DNA of 64,000 bases, from the NCBI RefSeq assembly GCF_001513955.1, contig NZ_KQ948148.1, positions 735,905 through 799,904 on the forward strand. Reading direction: 5' to 3'. Both the position numbers and the translations under genes were made by a program. This document shows positions 45,587 to 53,010 of this stretch, piece after piece; the first letter of the stretch is position 1; each line of letters opens with the position of its first letter. The DNA comes from Streptomyces pseudovenezuelae (GTDB lineage: Bacteria; Actinomycetota; Actinomycetes; Streptomycetales; Streptomycetaceae). Below the pieces are notes generated by a model, which made no database searches, was not told the origin of the DNA, and worked only from the letters and a program-made list of their open reading frames with translations.

Positions 45587-46429
45587 TCACTCCGACGGCT
45601 CCTGTGGCCTCGACCGGTCCGAGCCGACGATGTAGTCGCGGCCGACCTGGATAAGGCGGGCGTTGCCGCTGGCCCGCCCCCGAAGGCGCACCGAGGTGCC
45701 GCGTTCGGCGGGTCTGGCGTCAAAGTTGGCGTCCCGCTGCCTCGCAGTGCGGTCCCCTTGCCCGGGCTCCACCGCCTTGACAGAGAGATAGGGTTTGATC
45801 ACTGCCGTGACCAGACCCGGCACGAAGACCCAGCACATCTCCTCAAATTCCGGCTTGCCGTTGACTCTGGCTGTGGCCGGAAGGAAGTGATGTGGTTGCA
45901 GCGTGGGTGTGCGGCCTGCCCGGACGGCTCGCCGGAACACCGGGTCTGACACCACGGCCGCCAGCGGAAGACCGTGGTCGACCGCCGCCGCCATGGCCTG
46001 ATAAGCCGGTTCGCTGTCGATGAGCCGGCACGCGTCATTGACCGCATCACCCCGGTGCGCGGGTGGCTCCAGCGGGCCGACATGCACGCTCGCGCGCAGC
46101 ATGAGTTTCGGTTCGTCGGCTAGCCGGGTTCGCGCATGTTGCTCCAGCGCCCGGCTGAGGTTTGCGAGAAAAGGGTCGACAAGTCGGGCCGCGTGTCGCG
46201 CGTGAAGTACGTAGATGGCTCCGTCCCCCCGGTCTTTCACCGCGTCCTCTGGCGTCGAGACGTCGCTGATACCGCTCTGCGTGAACAACGTTGAGACGAT
46301 GTCGTCGAGGCGGGCGCGGGTGGGCGCCATGTGCATTTCGGGAATCTGGCTATACCCCTTCATATCGATGACCAGGAGCGCGTGCTCTTGGGGCACGTCA
46401 GCTGCGTCGGACGCGGGGAGAGCGGGCAT
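45587..46429 (-). CDS. Class III-like nucleotide cyclase (Pycsar PycC-type candidate)
   Basis: 280 residues. The cyclase core is residues about 15-150: first metal Asp22 in VIDMKGYS, second Asp69 in DRGDGAIYVL, and the Asn131/Arg135 pair in GDAVNDACRL that stabilises the transition state. Single-domain cyclases of this size next to a PycTM-type effector make cCMP or cUMP in Pycsar immunity. The C-terminal 90 residues are not part of the core and hold IQVGRDYIV (260-268), a motif also found in the NTPase downstream. Soluble. Confidence 0.85.
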   Translation of the reverse strand: MPALPASDAADVPQEHALLVIDMKGYSQIPEMHMAPTRARLDDIVSTLFTQSGISDVSTPEDAVKDRGDGAIYVLHARHAARLVDPFLANLSRALEQHARTRLADEPKLMLRASVHVGPLEPPAHRGDAVNDACRLIDSEPAYQAMAAAVDHGLPLAAVVSDPVFRRAVRAGRTPTLQPHHFLPATARVNGKPEFEEMCWVFVPGLVTAVIKPYLSVKAVEPGQGDRTARQRDANFDARPAERGTSVRLRGRASGNARLIQVGRDYIVGSDRSRPQEPSE

Positions 46430-46558
46430 GGAACCTGGCCTTTCTGGCTCATGAGAGCTTTCCGGCTCATGAGAAGGGGTGAGATGTGACGTACGCGATG
46501 GTCCTCGGTCTCACGGTCGTGTGGTGCCCAGGAGTGGGCAGCACACAGGCGTGTTGCG

Positions 46559-47245
46559 TCACTCCCGGGTGTTTGCGTGAGTCTGGATCGACGCGATGTC
46601 CCGTACGACGAGACCACCGGATGCCTCCGTGTCGAGCCACCCCTGCACTCGCCATGGTCGGAGAGCTGATCCGACGGCGTTGCGAGATGCGCCGATCATC
46701 TGTGACAGCTCCGTCTGCGTCAGCCGTAGGACGTGATGGGTGCCCGGGGCCGAGGCCGCCTGGAGCAGGCGGCCGAGGGTAGAGGCCAGCCGGACAGGCA
46801 CTGGCGCAGTGGCCATCTCCAGGCGTACCGCCTCCGCTTCGCGGACTCGTGCTATGGCGTGACGCAGCAAAGGGCCCAGAAGTTTGTTGCTGTTGGTGAA
46901 GGACAGGAAAGCCGATGCGGGTACCACGTGAACCCTGCAGACCTCGGCAGCCGTCACAGACGCCGTACGCGGCTGATTATCCAGGACGGCCAGCTCTCCG
47001 AGAATTTCACCCGAGCCGCGCACTGACAGTAATGTCTGCTCCCCTTGAGCTCCCGTCACCGTGATCAGGACGGAGCCGGAAGCCAGTAGGACGACGTGAG
47101 TGCCGCGATCACCTTGGCGTAGCAGTACAGACCTTGCCGGCCGCACGTGAAGCGGCGCCAGGTCGCACAGTTGCGCCCACAGATGCTGACCGATGACCGA
47201 GCTGTGTGACCGGTACATACCCACCCCCGTCGTGATGGCTGTCAC
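46559..47245 (-). CDS. Crp/Fnr-type cyclic-nucleotide-responsive regulator
   Basis: 228 residues from GTG 47245; ATG 47218 is an alternative. A cyclic-nucleotide-binding domain (about 25-140) with an intact phosphate cassette, GELAVLDNQPRTASV, then a winged helix (TQTELSQMIGASRNAVGSAL, about 180-200). The preserved Glu and Arg of the cassette suggest it can bind a cyclic nucleotide. Placed between the membrane effector and the cyclase, it may sense the product of the cyclase and tune the operon. Confidence 0.88.
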   Translation of the reverse strand: MTAITTGVGMYRSHSSVIGQHLWAQLCDLAPLHVRPARSVLLRQGDRGTHVVLLASGSVLITVTGAQGEQTLLSVRGSGEILGELAVLDNQPRTASVTAAEVCRVHVVPASAFLSFTNSNKLLGPLLRHAIARVREAEAVRLEMATAPVPVRLASTLGRLLQAASAPGTHHVLRLTQTELSQMIGASRNAVGSALRPWRVQGWLDTEASGGLVVRDIASIQTHANTRE

Positions 47246-47257
47246 CCCGTGATGTTC

Positions 47258-47776
47258 TCAAATGGTGATGTACAGGATCAACAGTGCTGCTCCCGATACG
47301 CTGAGCGCCGCCATCGTGACGTCCACGGCACACCTGAGGATCCGGAACTTCCGTTGAGCCAGTGTCGTGAACAACGCGAGCCGCTCGGCTTGCAACAGCT
47401 GATGCCGGTCCGCTTCCGGCGCCACGGCGTCCGCCTCGGCGGTCTCCGCCCGCCCGGGAGTAGCGGTGAGACACGCGAAGATCCTCAACTTGCCGTCTGG
47501 CGGGAGGACGGGGCGTATGGCCCACATCGTCATCATGAGTGCCGCACCGAGAAGGCCAGCGACACCCACCAAGGCGGTCATAGGCACCCATGCAGATTTC
47601 GGCATCGTGGACAACAGCGCCGCGTCGGCGGTCAGTAGACCGCCGATCAGGCCGCACAAGATTGCCGCTTTCATGTCTGCGCGCTGTAACTCCTGGAACA
47701 TGCCGTCCGCTTCGGGCTCAAGCCGACTACACCACACCGGTCCGTGCGCGCCGGAGTTCCCACTGGGCTCGGACAT
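47258..47776 (-). CDS. Pycsar-type transmembrane effector (DUF5706/PycTM-like)
   Basis: 172 residues from ATG 47776, with AGGGGGG just upstream; the frame to 47848 has no such site. It fits the PycTM family: ADMKAAILCGLIGGLL at the first helix (38-57), a second helix (63-87), a central loop with FACLTATPG and a QRKFRILR motif before the last helix (147-170). In Pycsar such proteins permeabilise the membrane when they sense a cyclic pyrimidine nucleotide. First gene of the operon; the Crp-type gene follows after 12 bp. Confidence 0.82.
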   Translation of the reverse strand: MSEPSGNSGAHGPVWCSRLEPEADGMFQELQRADMKAAILCGLIGGLLTADAALLSTMPKSAWVPMTALVGVAGLLGAALMMTMWAIRPVLPPDGKLRIFACLTATPGRAETAEADAVAPEADRHQLLQAERLALFTTLAQRKFRILRCAVDVTMAALSVSGAALLILYITI

Positions 47777-48056
47777 ACGCCCCCCTGACGTCTCAGCCAC
47801 TGTCTGTGATCTCAACCGTGCCAGGCCGACAGCAGCGAGGGTGACCAACGCAGGGCGCCAGGCCTGCCGAACGCGTCACACACTGGTCGCAACACCAGCC
47901 CCTGAGGGCGTTGCCTTAACCAAGCCACGGCGGACCTATTAGAGGCGTGGACCTCCCCTGTTGGCGGAGAAGCGTGCCCAACTTCTTCGACTCACAGCGC
48001 AGGGTTTGATTAACGCGCCGCGTGCCCACGGCTGGCAGACGCCCCCCGATGGACCG

Positions 48057-48240
48057 TCAGCAGAGCTGAGTGATGACCTTGAGCAGGGTGCCGCTTCCGC
48101 CGCAGATCAGGTGGTGTTTGCTACCCGTCTTGCGCCGGTCGACTGGCAACGGACCGGTGTGTCGGCACACCCATTTTTTCGTGTGGATGTGTGAGCCGTC
48201 CACACAGGCTCGTGACCAGTCGAGTTCGCCAGCCGCGTTC
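48057..48240 (-). pseudogene. IS5-family transposase fragment
   Basis: The minus frame contains GELDWSRACVDGSHIHTKKW, then GPLPVDRRKTGSKHHLICGG and LLKVIT, matching the first catalytic Asp region of IS5-type DDE transposases widespread in Streptomyces. Both ends are missing and the frame stops right after LKVIT. No terminal inverted repeats seen. It marks a past insertion between two cargo modules. Confidence 0.8.
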
Positions 48241-48365
48241 ACTAACCGTGACCTCGCTGGGCTCGGAGGCTTTACCGTGATTCCCGCGGTTCCCCGCTCG
48301 ATCTGGGGCGCTATAGAAGCGCCGACAGGTGGCAATCGGAGGCAGGTCTCTTGTTGAGAGTCAGA

Positions 48366-49412
48366 CTATGTCTGCGGAAGCGTAGCTCGTTGAGCCGCAA
48401 GTTCTGCCCTTCCGTAGTAGCCATCAGCCTTATAAAGGAAGGCGAAACTACTGACGATTAGACCAACTGCTGTGCATAGCCACAGTGCTATATGTCCTCC
48501 TCCGATGGGGTGTACGAAGAAGGACCCGATGGTTCCGCTGCCAAGTAGCGACGTGACCGCGAGAGCGGCGGCACGCAATCCTTTGCCTAACGTTCGGCGG
48601 CGGTCTTCCGACTTGGCGAAGTCATCCATAAGGTCTGTACCGCTGTCGATTTCCCCGATGCGTGTCTTCAGGATGAAGGCGTGCAATCGTTCAAGGGACT
48701 CGATGCTGGCATCCGGAGAGATCTGCTCGGCGATGCTTTCACGGATGTCAGTATGGAGGTTGTGGCCGCCGATGCTCTGAGCGATCTGGTTGAAGAGCTT
48801 GTCTTTCCACCAGTAGGAGGGGCCACCATCATCCCCGGGATACTTGCTTTCCAAGCCTTGGTGTCCATAGTGCCGTTCAGGCTCCTCAGTTAGCTTGATG
48901 AGGATCAGCTGTGCAATGGGCATGAGTGGCGCAAGGCGAACGCGGGAGTGCGCGAAGCTAACGATCTCGACAGGCATATGGCCCTGCCAGCCGGGATTGA
49001 TGAAGTCACCAGTGCAGTGAATCATTAAGCCGAGTCGGGCGTAAGAACTGCGCCCCTCGATCTTGCCAGCGTAGAGCGGCGGCACCGTGAACTTCTCGTA
49101 GGTTCGGCCGAGCAGGACCTCATTGGGCTTGAGATCAATGGCCTCGCCGGGGCGATATTTCACTTTCTTCCAGCGGCGTCTAGGCGCTAACTCTTGGAGT
49201 TGCTTGTTGCGGAGATCGAGTACAGGCCGGCGCCAAAATCGCCAACCAGGCGGACGCGGGACCTTTCGAGCTTTCCAGAAATGAGTATCGAGGCGCAGGT
49301 CGATCGAGCAGGGCTGAATCTGCCTGTCAGGATCGAACCCGTAGTCCGGGTAGCGAGCCTCAATCCCCAAGTCTGGAAGGATATCTCTAATGGTCTTGTC
49401 CGCTGCGTACAA
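48366..49412 (-). CDS. dCTP-deaminase-like protein fused to two membrane helices
   Basis: 348 residues. It starts with TTG directly after the previous stop, with GGAGG at ideal spacing. Residues about 30-200 match dCTP deaminase/dUTPase: IQPCSIDLRLD, GKIEGRSSYARLGL, DFINPGWQGHMPVEI (catalytic Glu149) and YPGDDGGPSYW. Normal Dcd proteins have about 190 residues; here a helical linker and two membrane helices (279-298, 305-327) follow. Stand-alone dCTP deaminases act in phage defence by depleting dCTP, so a membrane-tethered defence enzyme is likely. Confidence 0.82.
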   Translation of the reverse strand: MYAADKTIRDILPDLGIEARYPDYGFDPDRQIQPCSIDLRLDTHFWKARKVPRPPGWRFWRRPVLDLRNKQLQELAPRRRWKKVKYRPGEAIDLKPNEVLLGRTYEKFTVPPLYAGKIEGRSSYARLGLMIHCTGDFINPGWQGHMPVEIVSFAHSRVRLAPLMPIAQLILIKLTEEPERHYGHQGLESKYPGDDGGPSYWWKDKLFNQIAQSIGGHNLHTDIRESIAEQISPDASIESLERLHAFILKTRIGEIDSGTDLMDDFAKSEDRRRTLGKGLRAAALAVTSLLGSGTIGSFFVHPIGGGHIALWLCTAVGLIVSSFAFLYKADGYYGRAELAAQRATLPQT

Positions 49413-49658
49413 CTACGCCTCCGCCTCATCCCACGCCTGGATATCCTTTAGTGCGAAGCTACGCTCAACCTGCTTGTCGAGATCAATGGCATCCATTAGC
49501 CATTGCTTGCCAGGGTGCCAATCGGTTGAACCAAACCAGATCTTGAGTGGCTGGATATGTCGCCAGCCCTTTTCGCCCCGGTAGTTGATGTAAAGGATCC
49601 TGACTTCTTGTTCGGACAACACAGTGAGCTCGTTATCGGAAGAGGGTGTATCCGTCAT
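49413..49658 (-). CDS. WYL-like small protein
   Basis: 81 residues. The core, INYRGEKGWRHIQPLKIWFG followed by STDWHPGKQWLMDAIDLDKQ, has the pattern of the small WYL-like proteins (YRGExxxRxIxPxxIxFG, HPxxQWLL, DxDKxxxR) that may bind a nucleotide or nucleic-acid ligand. It lies 4 bp after the DUF1653 gene and directly abuts the dCTP-deaminase-like gene, so all three are co-translated. Confidence 0.75.
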   Translation of the reverse strand: MTDTPSSDNELTVLSEQEVRILYINYRGEKGWRHIQPLKIWFGSTDWHPGKQWLMDAIDLDKQVERSFALKDIQAWDEAEA

Positions 49659-49662
49659 ACTT

Positions 49663-49920
49663 TCATTCCCCCTCTTCCTTCACCAACTCGAATCGCTGTT
49701 GTGTCCCCGTCTGGGTTTCTACGGTTTCTTGGAACATGGTGAGTGGTCGAACCCATACACCATGATCACCGTAGAGTGCTTGGTAAACGACGAGCTGTTC
49801 GGATGTCTCGGTGTGTTGTGCCACGTGCAAAACTCGGTACAAGTTTCCCTTGTAGTGTCGATAGACACCCGTGCTCAACTGGCACCTTTTTCCGTAGAGC
49901 ATAGATTTACGGTAAGGCAA
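49663..49920 (-). CDS. DUF1653 protein
   Basis: 85 residues. The DUF1653 pattern is plain: GVYRHYKGNLYRVLHVAQHT, then LVVYQALYGDHGVWVRPL and FQETVE. These small proteins are common and uncharacterised; they often sit near nucleotide- or phage-related genes. First gene of the three-gene operon ending in the dCTP-deaminase-like protein. Confidence 0.88.
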   Translation of the reverse strand: MPYRKSMLYGKRCQLSTGVYRHYKGNLYRVLHVAQHTETSEQLVVYQALYGDHGVWVRPLTMFQETVETQTGTQQRFELVKEEGE

Positions 49921-50012
49921 GATTGCCCCCTCTCCTATGCATGAATCCCCGAAGCTGTCGAATGTCGCCGTGCGCTTATGCGTATCTTCCGATGGGCTAA
50001 TTACTACCCATG

Positions 50013-50170
50013 GCCCACGCTCTCAAGCGTGGGCGCGCGTCCACACCGTAGCGCGAGCGCGCCCCGAGGGAGCCTCGCTTGTGGGGAACGTAACGCAGGC
50101 GTGTGGACTCGCATGATGATAGTTTGTCATGTTTTCAGATACTTTTCATGATCGATTATTCACTCGATCG
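50013..50170. promoter_or_regulatory. Structured, AT-richer divergent control region
   Basis: GCCCACGCT (50013-50021) pairs with AGCGTGGGC (50026-50034). GTCCACAC (50039-50046) is inverted as GTGTGGAC (50101-50108). Several CATGA/TCATG words follow (50112-50152), then GATCGA ... TCGATC (about 50151-50170). It lies between the DUF1653 operon and the HEPN-like gene, so it must carry their promoters; the folds may be operators or a small RNA. Confidence 0.45.
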
Positions 50171-50361
50171 CTGACCACGCGGGCGTTCTGGTCCTATTGG
50201 AATCGGACGGCAATGGCACCAGTTGGCTTGCTCTGTTGCAATGCCGGCAAGCGTAGTGATCCGTGATGGCGGCTGACAGGTGGCGGCCATGTAGAGCTCT
50301 CGATGCCGTGAGCGCGGGAAACCCGGTGGAACGGCACTCGCGGACCATCCACACTGCCTTC

Positions 50362-51780
50362 ATGGACAACACCCCGACTGGCGGCTGGTCACCGGCCGAC
50401 AACCCCTATGCCATCGCTGTCTCCGAAGCGCGGTGGTGGAAGGAATCCGCTCGGCTTGCCGTTCTGCGCATGCGTCCAAATGATGACGCCCGCTTCGGCT
50501 GGTTCAGCACCCAGCAGATCGACGCGCGGCAGCTCGTTTTCGCTCTACGGCAACTGATCTCCGCTGAAGACCTTGAACAGTTCGCGCTCAAGGAGATCGG
50601 CATCGACCAGGCCGTGCGGGATGCACTCACCGAGGCGCGGCAGCGGTTTGAGAACGCGCTCCCTGGTATCAAGGAGATGCGCGACGGCCTCATGCACTTC
50701 GAGGAGTGGGCGCGCGGCCTGGGGCGCGGTCCGCAGAAGAAGCAACGGGATGATGGTGTCCTGCCGCGAGATGTTGCACGACACTTCTGGGGCTTCGGGT
50801 TTAACCCGACCGCGGGCACGGTGTCGTTCGGCCCTTACATCATCAGTATTGATACAGCAGAGCGGGCCGCTCATGAATTCGCTCATGCCATCTATATGGC
50901 AGCACATGAGGTGGATAAGAGGAATACGGCAGAGCTGCGCGCAAAGACGATTGCTGCCCTGACGGTTGGGGGTATTCAATCCGGCGTGCCTGATGCTGGC
51001 TTCAAGGTCTCGCCCGGTGATGATCTGAGCATCTGGGTATCGCTGGACCGAACTCCTGGAGTCGAGGAGTTGGTGTACATCGGCCTTGCAACGCGCATTG
51101 TTGAGGCCCTGGCATCGGCCGACTTGCGGCTTGTCTCGAACATAGATACTGCGGACCAGGCGGCAGTCGTTCGACTGGCACGTGGTGAGTGTCTGTATGT
51201 GGCCGCAGACACCGTTGAGGCAGATGAATCAGAACCTGATGGGTCGATAGAACCTATCACCCTGGCGCAATTCCAGCGGACCGTGGATCTGGCTGTAGAA
51301 AAGCTCCGAGAGGCTGATCGCTGTGCAGAGATCGGGGCCTTCGAGGCAGCGTGCGTGTTGGTCGGTGCCGCCGTTGAGTCTGCGCTCATCGCTCAGGTCT
51401 GCGTCTTCCAATCGGAAGTCCGCGCCGCAAATCTTTGGCGAAAGCACCGCAAGCGGAAGACGGGCCCCGAAGAAGAAACACCGCTACTTAAGTGGACTCT
51501 TGAAGACCTCATTCAGGTAGCAGTCAGGATGAAGTGGCTGCCAACCTCCGGTGAGGCTGGTTCTGCGACCGAGCCAGCAGAGAGGCTTGTCGGTGAGGTC
51601 GGCGATGCCGTGCGGTTCATCCAAGAGGTGAGGAATTTCGTTGCCCATCCGGGAAAGTACGTCCGTAGCGAGTATTGGCCAACTATCGGGCGCGCTGAGT
51701 ATGACGTGGTGTACGGGGTCGCGCGGGCGGTGCTGGATCATCTGCACGAAGCAATAGAGAAACTTGGGTCATGCACGTGA
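50362..51780 (+). CDS. Large protein with two HEPN-like Rx4H motifs
   Basis: 472 residues from ATG 50362 (MDNTPTGGWSPADN); the frame upstream to 50263 lacks a ribosome site. All-helical and soluble. An N-terminal MRDGLMHFEEWARG (R107, H112) and a C-terminal EVRNFVAHPGKY (R424, H429) both fit the Rx4-6H signature of HEPN ribonucleases. A HEFAH (171-175) matches HExxH of zinc proteases but sits in an Ala-rich helix and may be chance. Codon usage and GC are lower than in the host. Family unknown to me; a defence RNase is plausible. Confidence 0.7.
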   Translation: MDNTPTGGWSPADNPYAIAVSEARWWKESARLAVLRMRPNDDARFGWFSTQQIDARQLVFALRQLISAEDLEQFALKEIGIDQAVRDALTEARQRFENALPGIKEMRDGLMHFEEWARGLGRGPQKKQRDDGVLPRDVARHFWGFGFNPTAGTVSFGPYIISIDTAERAAHEFAHAIYMAAHEVDKRNTAELRAKTIAALTVGGIQSGVPDAGFKVSPGDDLSIWVSLDRTPGVEELVYIGLATRIVEALASADLRLVSNIDTADQAAVVRLARGECLYVAADTVEADESEPDGSIEPITLAQFQRTVDLAVEKLREADRCAEIGAFEAACVLVGAAVESALIAQVCVFQSEVRAANLWRKHRKRKTGPEEETPLLKWTLEDLIQVAVRMKWLPTSGEAGSATEPAERLVGEVGDAVRFIQEVRNFVAHPGKYVRSEYWPTIGRAEYDVVYGVARAVLDHLHEAIEKLGSCT

Positions 51781-52176
51781 GACGGTTTTAGCTTGACGTC
51801 TTCTGACCTCATGCCGTCGGCCAACCTTTACCAGGGCGCGCCTCGGCGCAGCGCGGGGCGGGCCGAAGGCAGAAGCGTCGCCCGCAGCGGAACCGGGAAG
51901 CGCGCCTGGCGGAGCGGAGCGCAGCAGGGGCTTGAACCCGTAGAGAAAGTTGTAGTTCAGCCGATCTGCGGGGGCCGACTGCCGGAGTGGTGGTGGCCAG
52001 AGTCGATCTTGTTGGAGCTGTAGCGGGTCGGCTGGTAGATCGTCATGACGACGGCGCGACCGGTCGGCGTTGACGGCAGCGCTGACGGCAACGACGGCAC
52101 ACGGACGCACATAATCGCTGGCATGAGCAATCGGAGTAGGAGGCCGTCGGCAGCCCTCACGGCAAGCTGCCCGATC
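51781..52176. other. Right end of the AICE, no gene seen
   Basis: 396 bp between the HEPN-like gene and attR. It holds the right arm-type repeats near its end. A CGCGCCTCGGCGCAGCGCGG-like GC stretch occurs at about 51837-51858. No gene is supported. Confidence 0.45.
52070..52099. repeat. Right arm-type repeats (TGACGGCA)
   Basis: TTGACGGCAG (52070-52079), CTGACGGCAA (52082-52091) and CGACGGCA (52092-52099) match the left-end repeats at 30893-30914 in the same orientation. Confidence 0.6.
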
Positions 52177-52220
52177 CTACGGATCAGAAGGTTGCAGGTT
52201 CGAATCCTGCCGAGTGCACA
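52177..52220 (+). repeat. attR (44-bp direct repeat of tRNA-Arg 3' part)
   Basis: Identical to 30800-30843. It carries only the 3' half of the tRNA, so this side is the displaced original end, and the host terminator follows seven bases later. Confidence 0.93.
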
Positions 52221-52226
52221 CAGTTC

Positions 52227-52254
52227 AGAAGCCCCGGATCACTCCGGGGCTTCT
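52227..52254 (+). terminator. Original host tRNA-Arg terminator
   Basis: AGAAGCCCCGGA and TCCGGGGCTTCT form a perfect 12-bp stem with TCAC loop. Before insertion it would have followed tRNA-Arg directly. Confidence 0.8.
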
Positions 52255-52412
52255 GGCGTTTCAGGCGCGTACGGCAGCGCAGCGCAGCAACACTCTCCGA
52301 ACCCGATCTCCCGGGTGGGATCGCAAGGATCTGGAGAATCTGGAAGATCGGGAAGCCTCGCGCGCCGAGCCGTTGCGGGGCCGTTGTCAGACCCGTGCTG
52401 CATGCTCTGCCC

Positions 52413-52778
52413 ATGCTGATTGCGACCGACAGTCGAGGCCATGTGCTGAAGCACCCGTCGAAGCCTGCGATAGGCGCGATGCTCGCCGACCTGCGACCTG
52501 GCGACCACGTGCTCCTTGAGCGGCAGGACCATGACCGTGAGGGCGACTGGTACATCCAGGTCTGGTTCCGCGACGAGACCACGTACCAACTGGAGTTCCG
52601 AAACGGCGTCCCCGCAGAGCACTACCAGACACTGACCACCTCTCAGGAGCAGGTCAGCCAGGCGCTCCTCGGCTGGGCGGCGGACGAGCCGGACTGGCAG
52701 CGCGGCATCACGTGGGACAACATCGGCGCCATGTTCGGCGCACCGGTCGCGGAGGATCCGGATCAGTCCGCTCTCTAG
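52413..52778 (+). CDS. Conserved hypothetical protein
   Basis: 121 residues from ATG 52413 (MLIATDSRGHVLKHPSKPAI); an ATG six codons earlier (52395) is possible. A small soluble alpha/beta protein: DLRPGDHVLLERQDHDREGD, then YIQVWFRDETTYQLEFRNGV, ending in a helical ALLGWAADEPDWQRG. It reads like an immunity- or suppressor-type small protein, but I recognise no family. First host gene right of the element. Confidence 0.7.
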   Translation: MLIATDSRGHVLKHPSKPAIGAMLADLRPGDHVLLERQDHDREGDWYIQVWFRDETTYQLEFRNGVPAEHYQTLTTSQEQVSQALLGWAADEPDWQRGITWDNIGAMFGAPVAEDPDQSAL

Positions 52779-52927
52779 TGTCATGCTCCTGCCGATCATG
52801 GGACCACGGGATCAGCGTGCGGGGAACTGGTACGACGGCGCGTCGGCGTACGCGTCCGCTGCCGGGGCCGTGTGGAGATGTCCTGAACGGCCTTCTCTTC
52901 CCTGACCTCAAGGCTGTCGATCAAGTC

Positions 52928-52961
52928 AAAGCCCCCTCGGGATCGTCCCGGAGGGGGCTTT
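52928..52961. terminator. Terminator hairpin
   Basis: AAAGCCCCCTC and GAGGGGGCTTT form a perfect stem extended by CGGGATCGTCCCG; it ends the transcription unit of the 52413 gene and of the converging small gene. Confidence 0.8.
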
Positions 52962-53010
52962 GGTGTGGCGTGCGGTGGCCGGCTGGTCGGTGGGGGTGTG
53001 GGGCATGACC

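Larger units (their letters stand above)
30800..52220. mobile_element. Actinomycete integrative and conjugative element (AICE), about 21.4 kb
   Basis: The element is bounded by identical 44-bp repeats from tRNA-Arg and carries the full pSAM2-type gene set next to the left end: int, xis, replication initiator, DUF2637 membrane protein, FtsK-like transfer ATPase and a KorSA-like repressor. A Nudix/HTH locus and defence-like cargo fill the right 10 kb. AICEs excise, replicate by rolling circle and move as double-stranded DNA by the septal FtsK-like protein. All core genes look intact, so the element may still be mobile. Confidence 0.93.

Noticed and set aside
50829-50910. Zinc metalloprotease call from HEFAH in the 472-residue protein
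   Set aside because: The HExxH lies in an Ala-rich helix with no visible third ligand or family match; kept as an observation only.
52239-52799. Minus-strand open frame right of attR
   Set aside because: Antisense to the better supported 52413-52778 gene and includes the terminator hairpin.
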